A DNA stretch of 10,901 nucleotides. It comes from RGIG5579 sp045580105 (GTDB lineage: Bacteria; Bacillota; Clostridia; Oscillospirales; SIG627). Location of the stretch: positions 1 through 10,901 of the forward strand of contig JAZNNH010000029.1 in NCBI GenBank assembly GCA_045580105.1, given 5' to 3'. The translations under genes were made by a program, and so were the position numbers. The stretch's first letter is position 1. The number at the start of each line of letters is the position of its first letter. This document shows, piece by piece, positions 1 to 5,753 of this stretch. The notes under the pieces are model-generated. The model was given only the letters and a program-made list of their open reading frames with translations, searched no databases and had not been told where the DNA came from.

Positions 1-112
1 CATACGTCAATTTATCCAAGCAAATGATTCGATATTCCGAATATTTTTTCAGCATGTGAAACACAAAGTTGCTTCCGATAAAGCCCGCGCCGCCCGTTAC
101 GATAATCGTCAT
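1..112 (-). CDS. rfbB: dTDP-glucose 4,6-dehydratase, N-terminal fragment (runs off left edge)
   Basis: Only the first 37 codons are inside the window. They read MTIIVTGGAGFIGSNF and go on to CLDKLTY. This is the NAD-binding Rossmann start (GGxGFIGSN) of the extended short-chain dehydrogenase family. The stretch FVFHMLKKY...RIICLDKLTY is typical of RfbB/RmlB, which converts dTDP-glucose to dTDP-4-keto-6-deoxyglucose in the cytosol for rhamnose and other envelope sugars. The ATG is preceded on the minus strand by AGAAGAGGT, a usable ribosome binding site. A TATAAT promoter lies about 100 bp upstream. The gene is divergent from the CapA gene. Another NDP-sugar epimerase/dehydratase is possible because the catalytic YxxxK region is not visible, but the N-terminus fits RfbB best. 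Confidence 0.87.
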   Translation of the reverse strand, partial: MTIIVTGGAGFIGSNFVFHMLKKYSEYRIICLDKLTY

Positions 113-212
113 GTTTTTTACCTCTTCTTTTCTAAATTGTCAGAAATTCTTTTCGCATTTGAAGTCAAGAACCATTTCAGAGTATAAATATAAAATAATA
201 TACCTAATCCTT

Positions 213-241
213 ATTATACCACGGGGCAGGGAAAAACACAA
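213..241 (-). promoter_or_regulatory. Putative promoter of rfbB
   Basis: Read on the minus strand: TTGTGT (241-236), a 17 bp spacer, then a perfect TATAAT (218-213). The -10 is preceded by TGG, an extended -10 that would make up for the weak -35. Transcription would start near 206, leaving a leader of about 94 nt before the rfbB ATG. Confidence 0.55.
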
Positions 242-336
242 GTCTTTTTGTCGGCTTTTGTTGTCGCTCGAAAACGATTTTTGTGCAGGGAAAAAGCGGG
301 GGCCAAGGGTTTCTTTGCGGGGGAAAAAGAGAGTGT

Positions 337-371
337 AATCACGACTACCGGCTTAGCGTGTAGTCATGATT
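337..371. repeat. Inverted repeat in the rfbB/capA intergenic region
   Basis: The arms are AATCACGACTAC (337-348) and GTAGTCATGATT (360-371), separated by 11 nt. Eleven of 12 positions pair. The exception is C-A on the plus-strand transcript but a G-U wobble on the minus-strand transcript. No immediate T-tract follows on either strand, so an intrinsic terminator is unlikely. An operator or extragenic repeat is possible. Confidence 0.5.
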
Positions 372-415
372 CAGAAAAAAGATGGTATTTTGATGGAATA
401 TAAAGGTGTTTTGAC

Positions 416-444
416 TTTACTTTTCGCTGTCTTTTTGCTATAAT
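416..444 (+). promoter_or_regulatory. Promoter of the CapA-family gene
   Basis: TTTACT (416-421), a 17 bp spacer and a perfect TATAAT (439-444) preceded by TGC (extended -10). A better-looking TTGACT at 411-416 would give a 22 bp spacer, so the TTTACT box is preferred. The start point would be near 451, about 26 nt upstream of the ATG. Confidence 0.75.
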
Positions 445-476
445 GAGAATCTAAGGATAAAATAAGGAGAAATTGT

Positions 477-1589
477 ATGACCACCATTTCTTTTACCGGC
501 GACGTTGCCTTTTCCAAGCATTTTCAAGATCATTGGCAAAAAGAATTTTTAGATGAGAAGATCCTTGACTTTTTGCGCACGTCCGATCACGTTGTGGCTA
601 ACGTGGAATGTCCCCTGACCGATTCCGTTGTCACGAGCAAAATGGAAATTGCGCATTTCGGCGATCCGCAAGCAGGAACGTGGTTCTCCAAGGTTGGAAC
701 GGACGTTTGGACCCTTGCCAACAATCACGTGATGGACTGCGGAGAAGCGGGCATGACGGATACGATTGCCGCCGCTCACAAAAACGGTGCGCAGACGATC
801 GGTGCCGGAAGAAATATCGACGAAGCTTCCCAATACGTTTCCTTTGACGAAGAGGGCGGCGTCGGCATCTTTTCCGTGACCTATCGCAGAGGGGAATTTG
901 TCCGTGCGACGGAAAAATCAGCGGGATGCTTGCTTTTGGATGAACCCGAACGCATCCGCAAGGTGATCGAAGAAATCAAGAGCAAACACAGATGGTGCGT
1001 GGTCGTATCTCACGGCGGAGATGAATTTTCTCATCTTCCCATGCCCTATACGCGCAAGCTCTACAAAAGCTTTTTGGAAATGGGTGCCGACGTGGTGGTG
1101 GGACACCATCCTCACGTGGTGCAAAACTATGAAACCGTCGGAGATAAACTGATTCTTTATTCACTGGGCAATTTCGTCTTTGATACCGATTATCAAAGAC
1201 TGCAACAGTATACGGAATACGGTGTTTTGGTCAAACTTTGCTTTTCCGGTGACAAAATGAGCTGGGAATATCTCCCCACCCGTGTCAACCGCACCGAGCA
1301 AACGATGGAAGTGTGCGAAGCGCCCGTGATTTTCAGCGAATTGACGGAAAAGGATTATCGCCTGCTCTGGCCTCTGGGAGCCGAAAAATACATCAAATGC
1401 TCCAGAGCTGCACGCCGATACCTCGTTGCGGAGGCAAACAACTACAACGCCTTCCAGTGGTTTCAGGTGCAGAAAAAGAGAATCGGTCTTTCCGATGCGC
1501 TTTGCCTGTATCGAGGAAAGCACCTGTCTTTGCTGGGACTTTGGAAGTGCGCCGACAAAGCACTTCGCGACTATTTAAAGCAAGTATAA
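477..1589 (+). CDS. CapA-family protein (PGA_cap, calcineurin-like fold)
   Basis: This 370-residue protein belongs to the CapA/PGA_cap family, named after the poly-gamma-glutamate capsule protein of Bacillus and built on a metallophosphatase-like fold. Visible motifs in order are TGDV (7-10), NVECPLT (42-48), ANNH (81-84), SHGGDEF (178-184), GHHPHVVQ (209-216) and YSLGNFVF (228-235). The Asp, Asn and His residues of these blocks are the usual metal-site ligands of the fold. Residues after about 250 form a less conserved tail. There is no signal peptide or membrane anchor, unlike capsule CapA proteins, so a cytosolic protein is inferred and a capsule role is uncertain. The start is fixed by AAGGAGA just upstream and a strong promoter. 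The rfbB gene on the other side suggests envelope or surface polysaccharide work, but nothing here names a substrate. Confidence 0.9.
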   Translation: MTTISFTGDVAFSKHFQDHWQKEFLDEKILDFLRTSDHVVANVECPLTDSVVTSKMEIAHFGDPQAGTWFSKVGTDVWTLANNHVMDCGEAGMTDTIAAAHKNGAQTIGAGRNIDEASQYVSFDEEGGVGIFSVTYRRGEFVRATEKSAGCLLLDEPERIRKVIEEIKSKHRWCVVVSHGGDEFSHLPMPYTRKLYKSFLEMGADVVVGHHPHVVQNYETVGDKLILYSLGNFVFDTDYQRLQQYTEYGVLVKLCFSGDKMSWEYLPTRVNRTEQTMEVCEAPVIFSELTEKDYRLLWPLGAEKYIKCSRAARRYLVAEANNYNAFQWFQVQKKRIGLSDALCLYRGKHLSLLGLWKCADKALRDYLKQV

Positions 1590-1629
1590 CATCGGAACGC
1601 AAGCAATTTGCAAACGCAGAAAAGAGAGT

Positions 1630-1896
1630 ATGATGAAAAACAGCTTTAACTATTTTGAAAACAGAGAATGTGAGTATTTCCCCTGTCATCAGAATGCCGG
1701 TGAGCATTTCAACTGCCTGTTTTGCTTTTGTCCGCTGTATGCTCTGGGCAGCAAATGCGGCGGCAATTTCAGCTATACCGAGCAGGGAATCAAGGACTGC
1801 TCCAACTGCCTGATTCCTCATTCCAAACACGGATACGATCACGTGATCTCCAAAATGGAAGAGGTATCGAAATTGGCGAAAAAGAATCGGGAATAA
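1630..1896 (+). CDS. Small cysteine-rich putative metal-binding protein
   Basis: This 88-residue protein has eight cysteines, at 14, 19, 29, 32, 34, 43, 57 and 60. They are arranged as C-x4-C, C-x2-C-x-C-P and C-x2-C, with histidines at 20, 26, 64, 67 and 71. The pattern matches, from memory, the 'cysteine-rich small domain' family (PF04071), thought to bind metal and of unknown function. The Cys/His spacing suggests zinc, possibly two sites. The last 20 residues are a charged helix (KMEEVSKLAKK). Two adjacent ATGs (1630 and 1633) could start it. The ribosome binding site AAAGAGAG is so close that the second may be used. It lies 40 bp behind the CapA gene with no terminator between them, so the two are probably cotranscribed. 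Confidence 0.8.
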   Translation: MMKNSFNYFENRECEYFPCHQNAGEHFNCLFCFCPLYALGSKCGGNFSYTEQGIKDCSNCLIPHSKHGYDHVISKMEEVSKLAKKNRE

Positions 1897-1922
1897 GAGC
1901 CCGATTGAACCCGATTGCAAAA

Positions 1923-1963
1923 AAAGACCCCTTGCGGTAAGGTTCTTACCGCAGGGGGTTTTT
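1923..1963. terminator. Bidirectional intrinsic terminator between convergent operons
   Basis: The core is a 14 bp stem (1927-1940 with 1946-1959, one G-U pair) closed by the 5 nt loop GGTTC. It can be extended by A-T pairs to 1923-1963. TTTTT follows on the plus strand and an A-run at 1919-1925 gives a T-tract on the minus strand, so it can stop transcription in both directions. The stop codon of the leftward citX-citG gene (1946-1948) lies inside the right arm. Confidence 0.9.
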
Positions 1964-3286
1964 CGTTGTTAATTTGGATAGAAAATAAGTGACGGCCAAA
2001 AGGTCGGCACTTCCGCCCGGAGACAGGCGCCTTGCGATGAAGTCATCGTCCAGCATCTCAACTTGACTTTTGGTGGGCGTGCAGGTGGATTCCAGCAGGG
2101 CTCTTGCGCGTTTGGCGGCGTAGAGCGCGCCTTCCTTTCCTCCGCGGTGATAGAGATTGGTGTCCTGCACCGAGGCGATCAAATGCAGTAAAGTCAAAAC
2201 ACCGGCGTCGTTTTCGCTCAGCCCGTCTGCGAGTTTACGTTCAAAGATCGGCAGGGAACAATGGAAAACAGAGGGAAAGCCGGCGGCAACCTCACCGCGG
2301 ATTCCGGTCAAGCCGTATTGGCGGTACAGCCGCTTTCCTGCGGTCGAATCATCGAGGATGCGAAAATCTTCCCGAAGCGCGTCGCGCGTCATATCCGAGC
2401 AAAGAGAAAGAAGCGCGGGGATGCTCGGAATCGGCGATTCTGCCGACCAGCATCGACCCAAAGCACCGCAAAGAACGCCCATTGAATAGATGGCGCCTTT
2501 GTGGGTGTTCACACCGCCCGTTGCCTGATACATGGCCTGTTCGGCACGAAGTCCCGCAAGGCGAAGAGAGGAAAAGGCATGGTCGGGTGGTAGCGCAGCG
2601 CTTTCCTGCCCGATGGCAAAACATTCGAAAAAATAGGGGGTCAGGGCGTGAGCGCTTGTTTCGAACAAGGCCAAATCCATATCGGAATGGGCGCCGCTGT
2701 TGCGCTTGTCAACCAGACCGGGCTTGGGTGTGGTGAAAACCTCGTCCAAAAGACTTTCGGTTGCAAGACGAGCGATGGTGCTTTGATCGGCTTGGAAAAA
2801 GTGAGAGCGGATGATTTCATTCGTGGTTTGCCGAAGCTCTTCCACGCTGTGAAGCCGACCCGCCGCACAGGCGCGCCCCGGCGCACCGCACACGAGGCAT
2901 CCGCGCTCCACCGAGCGGGAAAGCTTCGTGCCGTCGGGGGTGAGAACGTCCAGATCAAACAGCCGTCCCAGCGGGAAACGCTCTTCGATTTCGGTACAAA
3001 GCTCCTTCAGCTTTGTCGCGTCCATATCGATGCAGAACATGGCCTGACACCCTGTGACGGCAGTTTCCGCACTACGGTGAAGAATGTGTTTCGGATCGAT
3101 TTTCTCGTCCAAAAGTCGGATCCCTTCCCAAAAGGCGCGTTCGATCAAAGCAGAGGTTTTGACAGGCCCCGCAATGTTCATGGTAAAGCAAAGGAGGGGA
3201 GTTTGATAGGTCCCCAGCAGTTCTTTTTGTTCGGCGGCACGCCTGTCGCGCGCGTCGAGCATCTGCTGCAACGCAACTTCTTGCAT
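1946..3286 (-). CDS. citXG: CitX-CitG fusion: holo-ACP synthase / triphosphoribosyl-dephospho-CoA synthase
   Basis: This 446-residue bifunctional enzyme makes and attaches the prosthetic group of citrate-lyase-type enzymes. Residues 1 to about 160 are CitX (phosphoribosyl-dephospho-CoA transferase), shown by GRLFDLDVL (107-115) and the Cys/Arg/His block C130-x2-C133 to GRLHS (143-147). Residues from about 165 on are CitG, which makes 2'-(5''-triphosphoribosyl)-3'-dephospho-CoA from ATP and dephospho-CoA. It is shown by TPKPGLVDKRNSGAH (186-200), GVNTHKGAIYSMG (258-270) and LSPGGSADLLAVT (421-433). Both halves look complete, and such fusions are known in other bacteria. The ATG has GGAGGAG just upstream. 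It is the last gene of the citC operon, 30 bp after the P-loop gene. The final codons and stop form part of the terminator stem. The acceptor is probably CitD encoded at 5481. Confidence 0.93.
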   Translation of the reverse strand: MQEVALQQMLDARDRRAAEQKELLGTYQTPLLCFTMNIAGPVKTSALIERAFWEGIRLLDEKIDPKHILHRSAETAVTGCQAMFCIDMDATKLKELCTEIEERFPLGRLFDLDVLTPDGTKLSRSVERGCLVCGAPGRACAAGRLHSVEELRQTTNEIIRSHFFQADQSTIARLATESLLDEVFTTPKPGLVDKRNSGAHSDMDLALFETSAHALTPYFFECFAIGQESAALPPDHAFSSLRLAGLRAEQAMYQATGGVNTHKGAIYSMGVLCGALGRCWSAESPIPSIPALLSLCSDMTRDALREDFRILDDSTAGKRLYRQYGLTGIRGEVAAGFPSVFHCSLPIFERKLADGLSENDAGVLTLLHLIASVQDTNLYHRGGKEGALYAAKRARALLESTCTPTKSQVEMLDDDFIARRLSPGGSADLLAVTYFLSKLTTKNPLR

Positions 3287-3316
3287 ACTCTCCTCCGTTG
3301 ATGTTTTTTGTTGAAT

Positions 3317-4288
3317 TTAAAAAGTGGAATTAAAAAAAGACGGTTGACTGGGCTGGTTAATCAGATCGGATTGCATTTTCTGCCGTTGATCCAGCTCCTG
3401 CAGATTCTTTTCCGCTTCCTCGCCGACACAGCCGACCAGCAGGTATTGGTGCTTGAAGCGGTCGTAAATGAAGTGGTGAAGCAAATGGAAATTCTGAATT
3501 TTTCCCGTGTGGGATACGTGAATGCGCGGACCGGTGCAGAAATGCTCCCGACCGTTGACGGAAATGTGCGTGTTGTCGGAGTAGGTGACGGGTAGATTCG
3601 AGGCGATCATTTCATTGACCTTTTTTTCGATCTCGGCAATGTCAAACTCCGGTTTGGTATCGGGGAAGGTCAACACAAAGCCGTGGCGAACGTCGTCGTG
3701 TCCGCAGCGCTCCAGATCTTCGGGCGGCAGGCACATTTCACACAAATCCTCTGCGGTGTGAGCCATCAGACGGTAGGAGAGGGATCGATACACCTTGTCG
3801 CGAATTTCTTTCGGTTCCGGTCCGAAGAGTGTGGGACGGGAGAGCAAAACCTGTTCTCCCACGCCGATGAGAAGATTGGCATTAAATCCCAACAGCGGGT
3901 AAACCAGATCAAAATGCTCCACGATCACGCGCTTTCCGTTTTGCAGGGCTTCGGTGATGGCATCGGCTAACACCGACATATGAGTAAAGCCGTTTTCAAA
4001 ACGAATGTCGATGTGATAGGTGTGCGGAGAAAAATGACTGCGACCTTGATCCAAAAGGGGCAGGGGACGGGTGTAGACGCCGTCGTCATCGTTGGTCAGT
4101 TCCAGTCCGGGGAACATACCGCGGATCAAGGCGCTCTTTCCGGAACCCGCCTCGCCGATGATGCCGATCAGTTTGTCAAAGGGAGATAAATACAATTGGG
4201 CGAGCTGCATTCCGAGCGTGTACATACGCTGGTGACCTCTCGGAGCAAAATAACTGCTTAAAATGTGGCTTCTTTGGCGTTCTTGCAT
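3317..4288 (-). CDS. P-loop protein with C-terminal alanyl-tRNA synthetase editing-like (SAD) domain, function unknown
   Basis: This 323-residue protein has two parts. The N-terminal half has a Walker A motif GEAGSGKS (45-52) after a hydrophobic strand (LIGII) and a Walker-B-like VIVEHFD (121-127), so it probably binds ATP or GTP. The C-terminal half, about 172-290, resembles the editing domain of AlaRS and the AlaX proteins. MAHTAEDL (175-182) corresponds to HSATHL, EIEKKVNEMIASNLPV (219-234) to the helix before the LPV turn, and CTGPRIHVSHTGKI (251-264) to CGGTHxxxTGDI. The metal ligands are altered: the second His of HxxxH is Asp (H177, D181), and C-x3-H has become C-x5-H (C251, H257). A weakly conserved Gln/Ser-rich tail ends it. 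Similar clostridial proteins are, from memory, annotated only as 'alanine-tRNA synthetase second additional domain-containing'. It has a strong AAAGGAGG site and sits 24 bp after citC and 30 bp before citXG. That suggests a role in lyase maturation or the same catabolism. Confidence 0.82.
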   Translation of the reverse strand: MQERQRSHILSSYFAPRGHQRMYTLGMQLAQLYLSPFDKLIGIIGEAGSGKSALIRGMFPGLELTNDDDGVYTRPLPLLDQGRSHFSPHTYHIDIRFENGFTHMSVLADAITEALQNGKRVIVEHFDLVYPLLGFNANLLIGVGEQVLLSRPTLFGPEPKEIRDKVYRSLSYRLMAHTAEDLCEMCLPPEDLERCGHDDVRHGFVLTFPDTKPEFDIAEIEKKVNEMIASNLPVTYSDNTHISVNGREHFCTGPRIHVSHTGKIQNFHLLHHFIYDRFKHQYLLVGCVGEEAEKNLQELDQRQKMQSDLINQPSQPSFFNSTF

Positions 4289-4312
4289 TGGGATCCTCCT
4301 TTAAGTACGATA

Positions 4313-5299
4313 TTATATTAACCCTTGGCTCTGCAGAAAGCGGAAGGTCGTTTCGGGAACCAATGTTTTGATTTTTTCGATGTTTTTTTCGTCCATCAAG
4401 CGGCGTACTTCGCTGGCACTGATCGGGGTGTTCGCGATGGAACGTCTTGGAATTTCATTGAGTGTGACCCCGTGTTTCGGCAAATGTTCCTTCATGGCTC
4501 GGTTGTATTGATTCGTCATCGGGGAAAGCGGTTCGGTTCCGACGAAGCGATCTGTGATCGAAAACTTTGGCACAAAGTAGCGCGTGAAGATGGCAACGTC
4601 CAGCAGACACTGAACCTGTCCTGCCTGTTCCCGATCTTTCAAGAAGTAGGTCGGGAAGGTGGCAGAGGAAACCAGATACGGGCCGGTGGTCAGCACGCAA
4701 ACGTTTTTTAGGTCCGCCGTCCCCAGCTTTACCATTTCAAGGCGCTGGGCGAACGAGAAACGGCTCTTGTCCTCCGACACCACGAACAGGTACAGCAGGG
4801 AACATTCTTTGGCGGCGCATTCGACCAGATACCGGTGTCCGAGCGTGAAGGGATTGCAGTTCATTACGATCGCGCCGATTTTGCCCGAAGAAGCCGTGCT
4901 TGGCATCGTGTCCAAAAAATCGAGAATTCCGTTCTTCTTGTTTTCCATCAAAAGAACCGTATCGGTTTTTGCCACGGGATAGAAGAAAAGGGAAGAGAAC
5001 AGCGTTTCGTTTCCCGGTTTCGTGTAAAGGAAGAGATGCCGATGCCCCTCTTCAAACGCTTCTTGACGCAGCTTCGAGAGAACCACGGCGGTCAGATCTT
5101 CACCTTGATGACGTTTGTCCACAGCGATGCATTTGAGAAGATTGCCGTTTCGCGAGCCGGTGGCAATCAGTTCGTCGTTTTCCCAAAGCAGTGCCGTTTG
5201 CGTTACGTCCGAATCGGTGTGAAGTCCCGACTGATGGAGAAAGCGCTCCCAGATTTTGTATTTCTTGTCATCCAAATGGCTTAACAATTCAAGATACAT
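4313..5299 (-). CDS. citC: Citrate/citramalate lyase ligase (acetate:SH-acyl-carrier-protein ligase)
   Basis: This 328-residue CitC homologue is of about normal family length. It activates the lyase by acetylating the thiol of the CitD prosthetic group with acetate and ATP, giving AMP and PPi. An N-terminal GNAT-like region (about 30-115, with CIAVDKRHQGEDL at 57-69) precedes a nucleotidyltransferase domain. The latter has NPFTLGHRYLVE (149-160), the HxGH-type nucleotide-binding motif here as TLGH, and ISASEVRRL (293-301), the counterpart of the ISSTxVR motif. The ATG is preceded by AAAGGAATCG and a near-consensus promoter. It is the first gene of the leftward operon and is divergent from citDEF, its substrate complex. 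Because mesaconase and glutamate mutase genes lie nearby, the physiological target is inferred to be citramalate lyase. Confidence 0.93.
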   Translation of the reverse strand: MYLELLSHLDDKKYKIWERFLHQSGLHTDSDVTQTALLWENDELIATGSRNGNLLKCIAVDKRHQGEDLTAVVLSKLRQEAFEEGHRHLFLYTKPGNETLFSSLFFYPVAKTDTVLLMENKKNGILDFLDTMPSTASSGKIGAIVMNCNPFTLGHRYLVECAAKECSLLYLFVVSEDKSRFSFAQRLEMVKLGTADLKNVCVLTTGPYLVSSATFPTYFLKDREQAGQVQCLLDVAIFTRYFVPKFSITDRFVGTEPLSPMTNQYNRAMKEHLPKHGVTLNEIPRRSIANTPISASEVRRLMDEKNIEKIKTLVPETTFRFLQSQGLI

Positions 5300-5335
5300 G
5301 GCGATTCCTTTTTTTCCAAATCAAAGTTTGATTGA

Positions 5336-5364
5336 ATTATACTTTACAATCGTCTAAATGTAAA
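5336..5364 (-). promoter_or_regulatory. Promoter of the citC operon
   Basis: On the minus strand: TTTACA (5364-5359), a 17 bp spacer, then TATAAT (5341-5336). Transcription would start near 5329, about 30 nt before the citC ATG. The -35 box and spacer coincide with an inverted repeat at 5342-5365. Confidence 0.8.
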
Positions 5365-5365
5365 G
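5342..5365. promoter_or_regulatory. Inverted repeat over the citC promoter, candidate operator
   Basis: The arms are CTTTACA (5342-5348) and TGTAAAG (5359-5365), 10 bp apart. They fill exactly the spacer and -35 box of the citC promoter. The sequence CTTTACAATC-gtc-TAAA (5342-5358) recurs as CTTTTACAATC-TAAA (5430-5444) in the citD leader. One arm is also the -35 box, so part of the symmetry may be chance. Confidence 0.45.
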
Positions 5366-5383
5366 AAAAAAATTTCAAAACGG

Positions 5384-5412
5384 TTGCTTTTTGGAACATT
5401 GTGTTATATAAT
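5384..5412 (+). promoter_or_regulatory. Promoter of the citDEF-mesaconase operon
   Basis: TTGCTT (5384-5389), a 17 bp spacer and a perfect TATAAT (5407-5412). The start point would be near 5419, giving a leader of about 62 nt. A long imperfect palindrome is centred on the -10 box, so the promoter is probably regulated. Confidence 0.8.
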
Positions 5413-5426
5413 AACAAATTGTTCCA
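5392..5426. promoter_or_regulatory. Imperfect palindrome centred on the citD -10 box, candidate operator
   Basis: The half-site GGAACAttgTGTTAT (5393-5406) is mirrored by ATAACAAATTGTTCC (5411-5425), with the centre at 5409. From 5392 to 5426, 14 of 17 position pairs are complementary, including blocks GGAACA/TGTTCC and TGTTAT/ATAACA. It covers the -10 box and the likely start point, the expected place for a repressor. The cognate regulator is not in the window. Confidence 0.65.
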
Positions 5427-5441
5427 GTACTTTTACAATCT

Positions 5442-5467
5442 AAAGTGATGGAAGAAAGTGATGGAAG
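5442..5467 (+). repeat. 13 bp perfect tandem duplication in the citD leader
   Basis: AAAGTGATGGAAG occurs at 5442-5454 and again directly at 5455-5467. The second copy runs into the ribosome binding site AAGGAG (5465-5470) of citD. An ATG at 5448 in the first copy would give only an eight-codon peptide ending at 5472-5474, with no clear ribosome binding site of its own. Confidence 0.8.
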
Positions 5468-5480
5468 GAGATAAGAGAAT

Positions 5481-5753
5481 ATGAAAATACAAAAATGTGC
5501 ATTTTCGGGCACCATGGAATCCAGTGATGCCTACGTCGAAATCGAGCCGTCGGAAAACGGTAACACCGTTCAGCTCGAGTCGATCGTGGAAAAACAGTTC
5601 GGAGAATCCATTCGCTCCGCTGTTTTGTCGGTTTTGGACGAATTTCAAGTGGAAAATGCGCTTGTCAGGATCACAGACCGCGGCGCGCTTGAATGTGTCA
5701 TCCGCGCAAGAGTGGAAACGGCAATTTGCCGTGGAAAGGAGGCCGCTTTATGA
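5481..5753 (+). CDS. citD: Citrate/citramalate lyase acyl carrier protein (gamma subunit)
   Basis: This 90-residue protein is the carrier subunit of the lyase complex and bears the 2'-(5''-phosphoribosyl)-3'-dephospho-CoA group. The sequence begins MKIQKCAFSGTMESSDAYV. Ser14 in GTMES aligns with the modified Ser14 of enterobacterial CitD (GTLESGD), although here a second serine follows. VEKQFGESIR (36-45) and the end block RGALECVIRARVETAI are family hallmarks, and the length is close to the usual 95-98 residues. AAGGAG lies 10 nt before the ATG. The stop codon overlaps the citE start in ATGA, indicating translational coupling. CitXG and CitC, encoded divergently, are the expected enzymes that load and acetylate it. 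Confidence 0.93.
   Translation: MKIQKCAFSGTMESSDAYVEIEPSENGNTVQLESIVEKQFGESIRSAVLSVLDEFQVENALVRITDRGALECVIRARVETAICRGKEAAL

Larger units (their letters stand above)
113..476. other. Divergent intergenic region between rfbB and the CapA gene
   Basis: This 364 bp stretch has no convincing gene. It holds a leftward promoter (213-241), a rightward promoter (416-444) and an inverted repeat (337-371). The 11-mer GCAGGGAAAAA occurs twice (226-236 and 285-295), with a related GCGGGGGAAAAA at 317-328. The first copy overlaps the spacer of the leftward promoter. An open frame over 69-338 has no recognisable content and runs across the start of rfbB in antisense, so it is not called. Confidence 0.7.

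Noticed and set aside
1900..1917. Short direct repeat CCCGATTG, two copies 10 bp apart after the cysteine-rich gene
   Set aside because: Eight bases repeated once next to a terminator is compatible with chance and suggests no function.
2648..3301. Plus-strand open frame of 217 codons opposite citXG
   Set aside because: It is antisense to conserved CitX and CitG motifs and has no recognisable content.
5693..5749. Longer N-terminus for citE starting at 5693
   Set aside because: The extra 19 residues lie inside citD and do not resemble CitE. AAAGGAGG sits right before the ATG at 5750.
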